From: Charina bottae
Lineage: Eukaryota > Chordata > Lepidosauria > Squamata > Charinaidae
Length of the DNA: 64,000 nt
Direction of reading: 5' to 3'
Assembly (NCBI GenBank): GCA_023362775.1
Contig: JALMGJ010000003.1
Span: 77,423,355-77,487,354, forward strand
Part shown: piece by piece, positions 1 through 12,919 of the stretch
How positions within the stretch are numbered: the first letter of the stretch is position 1
How the letters are laid out: each line of letters begins with the position of its first letter
Notes under the pieces: generated by a model
The model's database searches: none
Told to the model about the DNA's origin: nothing
The model's input: the letters and a program-made list of their open reading frames with translations, nothing else
Program-made: the position numbers and the translations under genes

Positions 1-480
1 CTGTTGGAGGAGGCAGTTCTGTAGGTATTTAGGTGCTGCATCATGAAGAGCTTTATAGATCAACACCAGCACTTTAAATTGTACTCAGAATTGAACTGGT
101 AACTAGTGCAGGGCCTGCAATATAGGGGTTAATATGCTCCCAATGTTGGGATCCAGTTAAGATACAGGGTGCACATTTTGAGTAATAATTTCTGGGTAGA
201 CTTAAAAAGCAGCCCCACATAAAGTACACTGCAGTAGTCTATGCATGTGATGATGAGAGGATGAAATACTGTTACTGAGTCCTCCTGCACCATGTAAGGA
301 TGCAGTTGGCACACTAGTCGAAGCTGGTCAACGGAGCCACGAGACCAGAAGGACCCCCAAATCAAGAACCTGCTCTTGGATGGGTAGTTCCTGTCCGTCC
401 AGGGATAATACTGGCACCAAAAGAGAACCCTGATGTACAGATATAAATTCCATCTTGCTTGAGTTCACTTTGCTGTTTGC
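1..480 (-). mobile_element. L2-type LINE fragment, C-terminal reverse-transcriptase region
   Basis: Read on the minus strand, positions 129-365 give residues resembling the region after the RT core seen in the better L2 copies of this window (LVCQLHPY, then CIDYCSVLYVGL, compared with LVRQLRPF and HIDYCNALYMGL at about 33.4 kb). The flanking nucleotides (CTTTATAGATCAACACCAGCAC, TAACTAGTGCAG) also match the antisense L2 near 18.8 kb. It is frameshifted and old. Family assignment rests on homology by eye, not a search. Confidence 0.6.
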
Positions 481-3400
481 TGAGCAGAGTACACAGATTA
501 CATTCTATGAGAAAGACAAGATCTGGAGTCCCTGTTGTTGTTCAGCTGTTGTTCAGCTGCAATATACTATTAATGATGTTGGATAGTATTGAGGCAGCTT
601 GAGCTCAGCAGTATCTGGAGGAAGCAAGATGTAACCCATCCCTACTCTAAAAGCTACCACAATATTTTGTATGGGTGTCTAAAGAGGGTAAAGTGATGTC
701 ATTTGCACCATGATGTCTTGATGTACATGATGTCATTGTGGTTTGTGCTGTTTGGAAAATTTGCAGGGTAAATTTTAAAAAGCCCTATTAAATTCGACAG
801 GACTTATTTCCGAGGAAACAAACATAGAATTACACTGTAGAGCATTGGGGACATTTCCTGGACATGTGGCTCTATAAAATGTGGTAGCCCGAAGTGCACA
901 CCACACATTTTTACTTTTAATTCTCATGTTAGATTATCATATCTTACATTTTATTTCAAAAAAGTCATTTTTAAAAACAAGACTATTGTTTATTTTGAAG
1001 AGCAGAGTTTTCTAGTTATGAAGCCATACAGTACGTTATGGAGTAGTTCTATGTTAAATGTTAGGTGCCACAGTATGTAAACTTTATATGAATTTTCATT
1101 TGACCGACTGAGCTCTCTTTCAAATTTTCATACAAGTAAGGGTCTGGGAACTAGTAGCCAACTTCAGCATGAGGGAAACATGTCATTTGTGTCTCCTACT
1201 TTGGCTTTGGTTTTTTAATTTGCATTGTATGTTGTTTTAATTCTGTTGCTTTGATCGTGACATTGTAGCCACCAAGAGTTGCATGATTTCAGTGGGATAA
1301 AAATCAGATAAATAAATATATAAACTGGTAGCATACTTCAATATCATTTCCCCATAATGGTAAAAGGGGAGGGGTGGATATGCTAAGGAGCTTGCCTAGA
1401 ACAATTTGGTGAGTTTGTGCCACAGGGCATCGTTAGAGAAGACTTTCTGAAGTTCATACCATTTCAACATGTTCAGAGGAGTTTTCCTATATTCCACATT
1501 ACAGGCCTGGCATGTAATTTGATTCTAGGACTCTAAGGTCTGACTGAGGCCCAGAGCTCTTGGAAAGAAGACTCTGGATTCAGATTAGCTTTAACAGAGG
1601 CAGAGTTCAATTCTACAGGTTGCTTCTAGATATGGGTTGCCAGATCTGGCTGCAAAACTCCTGATGATCACTAGATGGCAGCAAAGAGCTAGCTTTTTGT
1701 GTATCTTCTTGCTGCCATCTGGATTTTTACTGCTTTGATCTGGTAGCAGTGTTCTAGATCGATAGCTTCCAAGGAGTAATGAGAAGACATTGTGCGGTTA
1801 ATCTTTCTATTGTTTACACATTGTTTTCTGGTAGGAAGAAAAAGCAAAATCAATAGCCAATAAACATGGAAGTGTAACCAGTAGTATACAAGATTTGGAA
1901 TTGCAAAGATTTCCATGAAGAAAATATATTTTGCTTATGTAAAGTCAGAGAAAAGTATAGGAAAGCAAAGTTTCTACAAACAGAAATATTAATAATTATG
2001 TACATCTGGAGAAATGGAAGACAGAGAACACTATAGTAGTAACCAACAAGGGGAAATACGATGAGAAGGTGTAACTCACTAGTTGCAGGGAAAGGAGAGC
2101 AGGCTGGCCTCTCTTATATTCAAGTTGCAGTAGGTAAATTGCTGATAAAATATCTACTGTTCAGGGTTTAATCCTAGATGAAAGGATTGACCTGTAAGAA
2201 TCATGGAGATCTGGTTGACCAAAGAAGGGGAAGGTCACCTCTTCCAGCTTTGTCTCCCAGACTACTCTGTAATACAGCAGGCTAGGACTGGATGATGGCA
2301 AAGTAGACAGTGTTTGTGATCTGCAAGAACTCCATCTTGCTGACCGGATACTACATCTAACAGTCAGCAACATCTAACTGCCTGCTACATCATTTTAGTG
2401 GGTGAGACTGTATAGAAATACTGTTAGTATACTGTCCACAATGCTCCCTAACAATTAGCATATTAGATTATTGAAGTGATAACTTGGATTAATGTTATTG
2501 AATTACTCTAACTTTCTTGTTCTGGAGAAACATCTCAGGAGTATCTCTGGTTTAATATCCTCCATAATGACCATGAAATGGTCCGAACTAGTAATTGGCA
2601 CCATGTACTTGTAAGAAACAAAACCCATTTGTTTTGAATATAATTGTGAGAATGGTTCATGCTGTTTTAGCAGGGCTACAAAATTTTGACTGCAACAATC
2701 TCAGCAACCATTAACCAAGAGACAGGAGATTTTTAACCAATTAATTTTCTGTTGTCATCTAGTGGCCATTGGGAATTTTGTAGACCGTATTTAGTAGCCC
2801 TGATTTTTGGTAATGTGATTGGAACTGGAGTGTTAACTCTTAAATTTTCTTCTCTGGGCCAGTACAGCAGGAAGGCCGAGTCATGTCTATGTTGCCATTG
2901 GCTTAGGTTGGGTGAGAATGAAAAAAAAAGTTTTCTATGCTGATGGATTGCTATGTTTGATTGGCTGTTTGAACTTTGGTCATTTGGGAGTTGTTGACTG
3001 AGTGCGTTTGAAAAAGCAAAATGAGGGACCCTGGTTTGTTGGCTTGCTGAGATTTTGGTGTTCATCACTGTGCATTCTCTTGATCCTTTTTTGTTTATGG
3101 AGACTTCAGAGTGTATTTAAAAATGCAAAAGTCTCTATGCCGGTTGATCAGCTCAGATATAAATGCATATTTTGGTTCATGCTCCTATGCCCTGCTGATG
3201 TAGCCTACTGTGCATTTTGTTGCAAAAGTGTATTTGAACTTGTTGGTTTGACCTGTTTGTTGCAGTTCCTCTGCCCCTTTAGAACTTCAAAGTAAAAAAA
3301 AAGTTGTTTTACTGAGCAAGGCTACGTGCATGGCTTATGATTACTCTTTTGTTCTGTGTGCTACTGACACTATAAATGTGATTTACATTTGGGATGTAAA

Positions 3401-5030
3401 TGCTAGCAGCCAGGGAGAAAGGGATTTTTTTGTCTGTTTCCCAGAGGATGGGGCCTCTCTGCTGGCCTGCCTGTCTGCCTGCCTGCCAGCCAATTTGCCT
3501 CCAAGCCTCCAAGCCTACCTGCCTACTTGCCATTTTTTTGTTTTTTGGCAACCAACCAGTGAGAAGCGCTCTCTCTCTCTCTCTCCTTTTTTCAAGAAGT
3601 AAATTTGCTGGGAAGTCTGGAGCAGAAGGAAACAGTCCTATTTCTGACTGTCTGCAACGTTAGAATTAGGTGTACACAAGTTAGATTAAGAGGAGTGTGA
3701 GAGATTAAGGCAGATTTTTTCAGAGAGGGAGCCAGTTGACTAATCTCTCCTCATATGCTTTTCAGTTAGCATATTACTAGGCTAAAACAAGTAGGACATT
3801 TTGTATCTGAATTCAAGGCAGGTAGCATAGGAAGAAGATGAAACAAATACTTCCATAATGGGAGTTTTCAAAGACACATTTCTTTTCTCTGCCAATTTTT
3901 CCGCAAACTGGCTCCCTGTTGGTGTTCAGCACAGACTCAATTTACTCTTGTGATTCTGGAGCAAAAGCTTTTTCTATATTTCCATTGTTTCTTCTAGCCA
4001 AGACACTCAACATGTTTTGAGTTTAGTTTGAGGAAACATGGAGCACTTAAACTGGATATAAAGTTTTGTACTGTCAAAATACAGTCATCTCAAAAACAGT
4101 CTGATGGAATATTCTGGATGAGGTATTTTGTTTCGAACATGAAGAAAGCATTTTTGCTTTTTTTGCACACTGTTATCAGCTTCCAGCAACAATAGTCCAT
4201 GCCACAACGATGTAGATGCAGGTGCTAACACTGTTTCCATATCTACTTTGGCAATAAATTACTAATAATATCAGCCACAATGTCAAGATAACATATACCT
4301 GCTCATCTCCCAATATATTATAGACTGTATTCTGTCAGCAATACGTATTAGCCAAACAAGCAAAAGAACAAATGGACATATATGTGACATCAAAATGGCA
4401 AAATCCAGCAATCAATGGGGAAACACTGGATTCCCCAAGACACTGTCACTCATCCTAAGGGGAAGTGGGATTTATTGAGAAAAGGAATTATCAAGGTCAA
4501 TGTCATCAAGAAATACCTGAGCTAGAATTCATCAGGGGGTGTTACTCTATTTCTCATGGTTTAAAGAGAAGCTATAGGATCAATACATGAATGGTTGTCA
4601 CAGGTAACTACTACTTTGTCAATAGTCATAAACTATAGGTAATTTTGTCTCTCATCTTTCTATTCATCATATCACCCTTTCTAAAGAGCTGTACTTGTAT
4701 ATAAAACTCCATTCCAAGAGCTAGATTCCATGCAGTTGATAAAGTGCACTGTAATGCATTCATGCAGTACTAAATTTAGTAAAATTTAAGATGCCGCAAG
4801 ACTGTTGTTTTTGCTGCAACAAATTAACACTAGAGGCTGTCCCTCTAGAAACAGAAATAGCGAAGAATTTTTTTATAGGATAAGAGTAACAGACTGATGA
4901 TTGATTGATTGATATTCCTCATTTCAGTGGAGAGTTGAATAAGGGGGAATTTTATAAAGGCCTAACCTGGTTTTTCAGATCTTCCAATGGTGCACTCATT
5001 GCCACTGTAACTGAGTCCATCTACTTGACT
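481..5030. other. Unassigned AT-rich intergenic DNA
   Basis: No open frame here looks like a known protein. A short recurring motif around CATCTAGTGGCCATTGGGA lies near 2756, with relatives near 1670-1720 and 24860, suggesting an unrecognised old repeat. There is a low-complexity CTGCC/TGCCTG stretch at about 3464-3535, a CT run at about 3571-3588 and a short GATT run at about 4898-4913. I see nothing else I can support. Confidence 0.5.
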
Positions 5031-5034
5031 GCTG

Positions 5035-5265
5035 GTTGTCCTCTTCTCTTTCCTTTCACCTTGTCCAGCATTAAAGCCTTCTCTAGGGAGCTGGGTCTTC
5101 ACATAATGGGTCTAAAGTAGGATAATTTGAACCTGGTCATTTGTGCCTCGAGTGAGAAATCTGGATTGATTTGTTCGATGATCCATTTGTTTGTTTTCTT
5201 GGCTGTCCATGGTATTCTCAGGAGTCTTCTCCAACACCAAAGTTCAAAAGTACCAATACTCTTCC
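5035..5265 (-). mobile_element. Bov-B/RTE LINE fragment
   Basis: The minus strand reads residues like CWRRLLRIPWTAKKTNKW followed by INPDFSLEAQMTRFKLSYF, the characteristic segment downstream of the Bov-B reverse transcriptase (compare LWCWRRLLRIS near 50.1 kb). No intact ORF. 5-prime and 3-prime limits are approximate. Confidence 0.7.
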
Positions 5266-5944
5266 TCTCCTGCTAACTTGTAGGCCAATAACTTGTAGCC
5301 TGAATATTATTGAGTAACCTGTTTCTTGCTTCTATAACTGAAAGGGACCCATGCTGTAATTCTAAGGGTGCTTGTGCCAACATGTGACTTACACTAAGGT
5401 GATCCAGAAGAAATCTAATTTTTGGTGAATGTGAGGAGCTTTTATGTAGTTGTCCAAAAGGCACTTGCTTTTCATGCGCTGTTCACGGTTTATATAAGAT
5501 GAAATGTTTGTACCTGCCTGAGGGTTTTGCCTAATGAACTGAGTCATAAAGCGGGCAAGCCAAAAATCAGCTTGTGCTGTGCCAGCTATAAAGATCTGCG
5601 GGCAGGAGAGATGAGAGGAAATGATTAATGTTCTTCATTGGCAGATATCTAACAGGCTTTATTACTATTCATTTTATGTAATACAACATGATCCATGATT
5701 ATGGTACATTTAAAGGCTTTGCCAAAGGAAAGTAGTTGTCTCCCATGTGGGGCTAGTATTAGGTGCTTCTTATAACATCGAGCTGAGTCAAGTATAAGCA
5801 CAACTGCATTACCATAAATTTTGAGATTCTTTTTCAAACTCCTCTAAAACTGAATGGGTGTTCTCTTCTTTACTTACACTGCACTTTATTTAAGCATGAA
5901 CCAATATAAGCCTAATTTGTGAATATACTTCTAAGATAAAATCT

Positions 5945-6175
5945 CCTTTGAGTCAAGCTCAACTCTTGGTAATTTCATGAATACATCCATGGAGGTTTTT
6001 TGGGCAATAATAAAGAAATGGTTTGCCATTGTCTTCTGCTGGAATGTGTTTTCAGCTTCACAATCTACCTTACAGTCCTGAGATTTCTAGATGGTTCCCA
6101 AGTGTTAGATCCTGATTCTGCTTAGCTTTCCAAGACCAGCTAAGGTCAGCTAGGTTCTGCAACTTAGCTGGACAA
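5945..6175 (-). mobile_element. 5S rRNA-derived SINE, antisense
   Basis: The reverse complement of about 6080-6160 matches the 3-prime half of vertebrate 5S rRNA: a GTCTTGGAAAGCTAAGCAG-like block followed by TAACACTTGG, equivalent to the 5S internal promoter region. The rest (about 5945-6060) carries the tail found with other copies (TGGTTTGCCATTGTCTTC, TGAGTCAAG). Family: SINE3/5S-type as described in squamates. Diverged, no clear target duplication. Confidence 0.6.
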
Positions 6176-6496
6176 TATGTCTCTAGCCTGGGTTTTGCTT
6201 CTGTGCATGTTGGTTTTGTTAATTTGTTTGCTTCTGTGCATGTTTTTAAACAATATACTGATATTACAATGCACTTTAGATCGTATTATAGATACTGTCT
6301 GAAGATGTTCTCCATCTGAAGGGGTGTCCAATCCACACCAAGAATAAAGATAACAGAAGAACCAAATGAAGTGAAAGTAGGATCATGAAGTTGTCCATCA
6401 GCTAATAGTACCCAGACAACAGGCAAAATTGCTGATCCCTCACAGTCCTTCCTATTGATGTGAGATGCATTTTGTCTCTAGGCAAGCTATACTAAC

Positions 6497-6560
6497 CCTT
6501 TTGGGGGAGATGGGCGGTGATAGAAATATGAATGATAAATAAATAAATAAATAAATACTC
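6497..6560 (+). mobile_element. Extremely 5-prime-truncated L2 tail
   Basis: Contains only the last few tens of bases of the L2-type 3-prime end (CCCTTTTGGGGGAGATGGGCGGTGATAGAAAT) and its (TAAA)n tail. A short possible target duplication ATACT flanks it. Comparable minimal tails lie at 11417 and 60929. Confidence 0.55.
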
Positions 6561-6816
6561 ATTCTTTTAAAATTCAGATCTATTCACTTAAATTAGCACA
6601 TGCACATATACTCATTACATGTATATCTGTACCTTCTATCACACTTCCTTTTTCAAATCAACGAAGTAAAAATAACCCTCCTTACAGAAATAGAGGCAAC
6701 ATTGCCAGTAATGTGGATTGGAATGATACCTTTTCTGCCTCATGTAAAGTGACAAATAGTGTCAATTCTAGCTGCTTTCCATTAGCTGTTCTTTTTTTTA
6801 AAAAACCTCTTTTCCA

Positions 6817-6975
6817 AAGAAAGAAAGAAAGAAAGAGAAAGAAAGAAAGAAAGAAAGAAAAGAAAAGAAAAGAAAAGAAAAGAAAAAAAGAAAAGAAAAG
6901 AAAAGAAAAGAAGAAAAGAAAAGAAAAGAAAAGAAAAGAAAAGAAAAGAAAAGAAAAGAAAAGAAAAGAAAAGAA
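6817..6975. repeat. AAAG/AAAAG microsatellite
   Basis: About 160 bp of purine-only AAAG units switching to AAAAG units. The apparent Lys/Glu-rich or Phe-rich open frames across it are artefacts of the repeat. Confidence 0.95.
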
Positions 6976-7127
6976 CACAATAATGTTGACAGCATGCTTA
7001 GTCCAAAGTAGGCATGTGCATAATATGACTAAAAGATTTGTAAGTTTCTCTCCAGATTGTACAAATGTTTCAGTCTTACCTTACAAAATTGAGGTTACAT
7101 TCAAAAAGTTGAAAGCTGGGCATGTGC

Positions 7128-7128
7128 C

Positions 7129-7171
<43 letters not shown>

Positions 7172-7261
7172 TTTATTTATTTATTTATTTATTTAATGTA
7201 CCCATGCTTGCTTGCTTGCTTGCTTGTTTGTTTGTTTATTAATTAATTAATTAAATGTAGC

Positions 7262-7337
<76 letters not shown>

Positions 7338-7340
7338 TTA
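7128..7340. repeat. Compound TTGC / TTTA microsatellite
   Basis: Alternating blocks of TTGC and TTTA tetranucleotides, repeated three times with ATGTA/AATTAATT interruptions, which suggests segmental duplication of a two-block repeat. Confidence 0.92.
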
Positions 7341-7566
7341 TTAAATGTAGAAGGCGACCCTACTCTATAAAACTCTGTCATACAATATTAAAAATAGTAA
7401 GAACAATTTAAAAACAAGAAAAATGATGTAGATCCAGAGAAAAACATCCAGACAATCCTTAGATCCTATAAGGGGCTTCGTACCCACCCTAACCCAAGGT
7501 TTTCAAAGCCTTTTAAACAGCAGGGTGGGAGCCAAAGGGATACTGTTCTGGAGGGCAGATCAGAGA

Positions 7567-7790
7567 GCCAGTTTGGTCTAGTGGTTAAGGCACCAGGCCA
7601 GAAACCAGGAGACCGTGAGTTCTAGTCCTACCTTAGGCATGAAAGCCAGCTGGGTGACCTTGGGCCAGTCACTCTCTCTCAGGCCAACTCACCTCACAGG
7701 TTGGTTGTTGTGGGGAAAATAGGAGGAGGAAGGAGTATTAGCTATGTTTGCCACCTTGAGTTATTTATAAAAATAATAAAGACCAGATTA
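7567..7790 (+). mobile_element. tRNA-derived SINE (long-tail type)
   Basis: Begins GAGCCAGTTTGGTCTAGTGG, with an A-box-like TGGTCTAGTGG and a B-box-like GAGTTCTAGTCC about 40 bp later: the RNA polymerase III promoter of a tRNA head. The body runs through GGGCCAGTCACTCTCTCTCA to a tail TTTATAAAAATAATAAAG. Further copies of the same family: 25888 (+) and 46290 (-). Confidence 0.85.
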
Positions 7791-8115
7791 AAAAAAATAT
7801 CTAATCATAGGATTTATCTACCTTCAGTACTACCAACGATGGATGGCATTTTTCCCCTGAGATTCAGAGTAGATACTTCTCAGCAATGCTAATGGTTATT
7901 TTGAATCGGACATGTTTGTACTGTACGTAAGATGTTAACTCATGCAAAATATGTGCTACATATTTTGTGTATGGGCACAATGTAGTATGCACTACATACA
8001 CATACAACATATGTGTATGTAGGGTCCAGACAGTGCCGAGAGCGCAAGCTGGTGCACTGGAAGAGCCCTCCATCACCTTGTGATCGACTGAGAGTGTATG
8101 AGGTTGTATGAATGA

Positions 8116-9012
8116 ATGGAGGGATCCTTATTTTTATCCAGTGATCTCAGGAATCCAGGATTGGGGGCTAATGGACTCAGAGACTCTGGGGGATATAGGG
8201 CAGGGCAGGTGATCGAGGTTGTGATGGGCCGGGGACATTATGATGGGAGCCGGAGGGCAGGCCATCTTTGGGGAAGATGCGCCCGATGCTTATTACCTGT
8301 GGCGTCTTCTGGCAGTCCGTGCTTAAACCCAGAGCCTGGACAGCAGACTCGTGAGGGTCCTGACTTTCGGCTGCTGATTTGCAGCGCCAGGTCAGTTAAC
8401 AACAAGCCCCCCCCCATAAGTGATTTAATCACGGAGGAGGGGGCAGACCTGGCGTGCATTGACGAAACCTGGCTGGGCATGGAAGGAGGGGTTCCTCTTT
8501 CAGATATGTGCCCGGCCAGGTTTCGAGTATGGCACCAGCCGAGAGCACAAGGCCGGGGAGGAGGGGTGGCTGTTGTCATCCGGGAATCCCTAGTAGCCGT
8601 CAGGGGCCCTGCTCCACAAGTGCCCGGCTGTGAGACCTTGTTTTTCAAGTTGGGTTCCCGAGAACAGTTGGGAGTGTTATTACTGTACCAGCCTCCCTGC
8701 TCCGTAGCAACCTCCCTGCCTGAGCTGCTGGAAGCCGTCTTGGGGTTGGCAGTGGAGTTCCCCAGGCTTATGGTTCTGGGGGACTTCAATCTGCCCTCCC
8801 TGGGACGGGCCTCAGAAGCAGCCCGGGAGTTCATGGCCACCATGGCGGCCATGGGCCTGTTCCACATTACCCGGGAGCTGACTCGAGACAGTGGCCTCAC
8901 ACCAGACTTAGTTTTCTTGTCGGAACAGTGGCAGTGTGATCTGAGGGGAGATTTACATCTTTCCCCTTTGTCATGGTTGGATCATGCCCTGGTGACCTTA
9001 AGATTTTCTTAA
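8116..9012 (+). pseudogene. L2 ORF2 N-terminal segment: apurinic-type endonuclease
   Basis: 298-codon open segment. From about residue 84 it has the exonuclease-endonuclease-phosphatase pattern of LINE endonucleases: LLICSARSVNNK (N-terminal Asn motif), ACIDETWL (catalytic Glu), RGGGVAVVIRE, LVLGDFNLP (Asp/Asn of the active site), TPDLVF, and a final SWLDHALV resembling the SDH/LDH catalytic His block. In an active LINE this enzyme nicks target DNA to prime reverse transcription. The first ~80 residues are not similar to anything I recognise and probably read through a 5-prime region. The open segment stops before the RT, so it is a fragment of a once continuous ORF2. Confidence 0.8.
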
Positions 9013-9543
9013 GCCACCCCCCTCTGCAGGGAGGCTGGACCTATTCGACTGGTCTGCCCCCGGCAACTGATGGACCCAATAGGGTTCCAGAGGGAGCTGG
9101 GGTTTATAACTGAGGGTCTACTGCAAGGTCCAGCAAAGGTTCTGGCTGCTGCCTGGAATAGGGAGGCGGCTGGGGCCTTGGACAAGATCACGCCTGTGCA
9201 GCCTCTCTTGTCTTGTTGAACCCGACACTCCCCATGGTTTAGGGAGGAGTTGAGGGTTCTGAAGAGGATTAAGAGATGTCTAGAGCATCGCTGAAGGAAG
9301 ACAAAGACCGAATCCGACCAAACACAAGCTAGAGCCGCTATTAAGGCCTACCTTGTGGTGGTAAGAGTGGCGAAACATCAATATTTCTCCACTCTTATTG
9401 CATCAGCAGAATACTGCCCGGCGGCCCTGTTTAAGATCACCTGATCCCTTCTGGGGAGAGGGGATCTAGAAATCCATCTTCAGGGCCGTGCTGAGGAGTT
9501 TTCAGGGCATCTGCAGGATAAAATTGCTCGGCTCCATTCCAAG

Positions 9544-10590
9544 TTGGACTTCGAGCGTGAGACAGAGTCTGGGGAGATACCCAGGATTCGTACTTACCGA
9601 GTTATCTGGGAACAGTTTGACCCTGTTGGGCCCGAGGAAGCAGACAGGATCCTCCGGACTGTAAATGCCACCACTTGCCAATTAGATCCATGTCCCTCCT
9701 GGCTGGTGAAGGCAGCCTGGGAAGTGACATGTGGCTGGGTCCAGGCAATGATAAATACATCCTTGAGGAAGGGGGTGTTCCTGGCGGCCTTTAAGGAGGC
9801 GTTGGTGCACCCCTCCTCAGGAAACCATTGCTGGACCCTACTATACTAGACAATTTTCGTCCAGTCTCCCACCTCCCCTTTTTGGGGAAGGTGGTTGAGA
9901 AAGTGGTGGCACTGCAGCTCCAGAGGATTCTGGATGAAACGGATTATCTGGACCCCTTTCAGTCAGGTTTCACGCCCGGTCATGGGGTTGAAACGGCATT
10001 GGTTGCACTTATGGATGATCTTTGGCGGGAGCGGGATGGGGGCAGTGCATCCATCCTTGCTCTTCTTGACCTCTCAGCAGCGTTGGATACCATCGACCAT
10101 GGTACCATTTTGGGACAGCTCAGGGAGTTGTGGGTGGGCGGCGTGGTTATGTGCTGGTTCACCTCCTTCCTCCAGGGCCGGTCCCAATCGGATGAGGTAT
10201 CATCAATACGCTGATGACACCCAATTATACATCTCCATCCCTGGGGAAGTAAGTGATGCTGTGACCGCCCTCTCCAGGTGCCTGGGGGCTGTAGGGGCCT
10301 GGATGGGGAACAACAGGCTTCAACTGAACCCTGGTAAGACGAAGTGGCTGGGGATTAATGGCTCCTTGGCATCTGGGAATTTGTCATCTTTAGTTCTGGA
10401 TGGGGTTTCACTACCCCAGACAGACCCAGTGTGTAACTTGGGGGTCCTTTTGGACTTCTACTCGAAGAGCAGGTGGCAGTCGTGGCCAGGAGGGCCTTTG
10501 CTCAACTTTGTGTTGTATGCCAGTTACGCCCTTTCCTGGACTGAGAGGCCCTTCAAACAGTCACTCACACCCTGGTTATCTCCCACATAG
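9544..10590 (+). pseudogene. L2 ORF2 reverse transcriptase, frameshifted
   Basis: Two overlapping frames (9544-9849 and 9828-10214 / 9895-10590) together spell an L2-like RT. Visible blocks: RPVSHLPFLGKVVEKV, PFQSGFTPGHGVETALVALMDDL, LLDLSAALDTIDHG, then after the deletion YADDTQLYIS (catalytic YADD) and NNRLQLNPGKTKWL. Missing the GVPQG block, hence not functional. Confidence 0.8.
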
Positions 10591-11416
10591 ACTACTGTAA
10601 TGCGCTCTACATGGGGCTACCCTTGAAAAATACCCAGAAGCTGCAGTTGATCTAGAATGCAGCCATGCGGGCCATCTTAGGTGTCCCAAGGAGGGCACAT
10701 GTAACACCTTTGTTACGCGAGCTGCACTGGGTCTCAGTTTGCTTCCGAGTCCAATTCAAGGTGTTGGTTATGACCTTTAAAGCCCTAGATGGTATGGGGC
10801 CAGGTTATCTGAGGGACTGTCTCATCGCCATTACATCGACCCATCCTACCTGATCATGCAGAGAGGGCATGCTCTGGATCCCTTCCATAAAGGAATTCCA
10901 TCTGGCGGGGTCACGGAAGTGGACCTTCTCTGCAGTAGCTCCTGCCCTCTGGAACATTCTTCCCCCAGAGATAAGGCAGCCCCCCTCGCTCCTGGATTTC
11001 CAGAAAAAATTAAAAACCTGGTTATGCCAACTCGCCTGGAGCGGGAAGGAAAAGGGTCACACCTGAGGATGGCTAGTCTCCTAGAACTACCCTAGATAAC
11101 TTTTATACCCACAGTAGAGAACCACCAGCCACTTGGATTTTATTATATTTTATATTTATTGTCTGTTTATATTGTATTTTAGTGATGTTTTATTGTAAAC
11201 CGCCCAGAGTCCCTCCTTGGGGAGGAGATGGGCGGTGATAAAAATTTAATAAATAAATAAAAGAAAAATAAATATAGTCAAGTTATGCCTCTTATTTTTA
11301 TCCTGTGTTGGTTTGTGGTTTTGCACTTGCCCTTGCTCATCTCTCCTGCTTTCTTAAAATGAATGGATCCTAGAACCAATTTTTGTTGTTTTTGGGTATC
11401 AGCAAAACCAAAATTT

Positions 11417-11451
11417 TTGGTCCCCTATTCGGGGAGATGGGCGGGGATAAA

Positions 11452-11486
<35 letters not shown>
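11417..11486 (+). mobile_element. Minimal L2 tail insertion
   Basis: 70 bp: only TCCCCTATTCGGGGAGATGG plus GCGGGGATAA and a (TAAA)n tail. Flanked by a likely 7-bp duplication AAAATTT at 11410-11416 and 11487-11493. The inner hairpin TCCCC/GGGGA is intact. Confidence 0.65.
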
Positions 11487-11487
<1 letters not shown>

Positions 11488-11494
11488 AAATTTC

Positions 11495-12640
11495 CTTTAA
11501 TTTTGAGAATGGGACTATTCTTATTTCTCTCTGGTCCTGGCAGCATCAGCATGAAGGAACAATACTCCCATTCAAGAGATGAATTATATTTAAAATTCAC
11601 AGGCAAAGTATTTACCGAAAATAATTGATTTCAGTTTTGGTGGACAACACAGGTTAAGCAGATATAAGTATGACTAGATAGTTTCTTTATGTTTGGTCTG
11701 AGGAGGGGTCTGACTACAAAAATTCTTTTGAATCATGAGAGTACACTAAGGATGACACATGGAGTTTTGGTCTTGCTCTTTACTGGTAGCAAAGAACAAA
11801 TATGGAGAAACCACAGAGAATGAGTGATAAGATTCTGAATGTCTCAGTGGTTAGTCCAAGCCAACTCATTTCAATAATTGGCTTTTACTCTTTAATATCA
11901 GCAAGAGCCGTAGTTTTTTTTTTTAAATACTACTGTCTGGAACATCAACTTTGTAGCAGGCAAGAGCATGGTGCAAATTATTGGATGCAGCAAATCAATA
12001 ACACATTATCATTAAGTCATTTCTGGTATATTCAAGATAAACAGATTTAGGTTCAGTCTTATTATGGGAGTTGTCTTCAGATTCTGTGATTTTTGCACTG
12101 AAGACAAATCTCTGATCCTGACTATATTTCCCAGATCTGCACAAATACCTACAACCTTTTCTGCTTTAAGATTGAGGCTCCAATGTCAGAAAAGCAAAAT
12201 AGAGAGACAAGGAGGGACACGGTATGCAAAGTCTTTTACATTTATAGACAGATACACATATCACAGCATGTGATTCAAGTTACCATGTTGGAGTTGCTAG
12301 GCAACTAGTTTCACAAAAATGCCAATACTTGATGGAAATTTCAGAACCACATCAAAATGGTTAGGAAACATTTGGAGCATTAGTCTCATTTCCTCAGCAA
12401 GGCCAGTTTATCTTGGGATGTTATATGTTGTTTCTTTCAGTTCATTTTGGCTGCAGTTTCTTATTCATGATGACTATCATGCACCTGCCATCTCTTTCTG
12501 AGGTACAGTATCATCTTTAGAGAGATGTGGATAGAGGCAAACACAAGCCAACACAATTTTATAACATTTTACTTTTTTTTGCATCACATTATTTTTTAAT
12601 TCTTAAGAGGATGACACTATCATCCATAGCCCTTCAACAG
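11495..12640. other. Unassigned intergenic stretch
   Basis: Short open frames only, AT-rich, no similarity to known proteins or repeats that I recognise. Confidence 0.4.
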
Positions 12641-12915
<275 letters not shown>

Positions 12916-12919
12916 ATCA

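Larger units (their letters stand above)
8100..11270 (+). mobile_element. L2-type non-LTR retrotransposon, longest copy, decayed
   Basis: Order of parts: endonuclease ORF (8116-9012), linker, reverse transcriptase in broken frames (9544-10590), C-terminal region (10600-11090), 3-prime end with hairpin ACCGCCCA...TGGGCGGT (11197-11240) and (TAAA)n tail. RT landmarks include DNFRPVSHLPFLGKVVEKV, LLDLSAALDTIDHG and YADDTQLYIS. A junction near 10192 directly joins the GRSQ region to the RYHQYADD region; compared with the copy at 32.9 kb about 130 bp, including the GVPQG motif, is missing. Several frameshifts and stops make it inactive. L2 is favoured over CR1 because of the RT sequence and the TAAA-type tail rather than an ATTCTATG tail. 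The 5-prime boundary is uncertain. Confidence 0.88.

Noticed and set aside
6682..7246. Long Lys/Glu-rich and Phe-rich open frames
   Set aside because: Produced by the AAAAG microsatellite.
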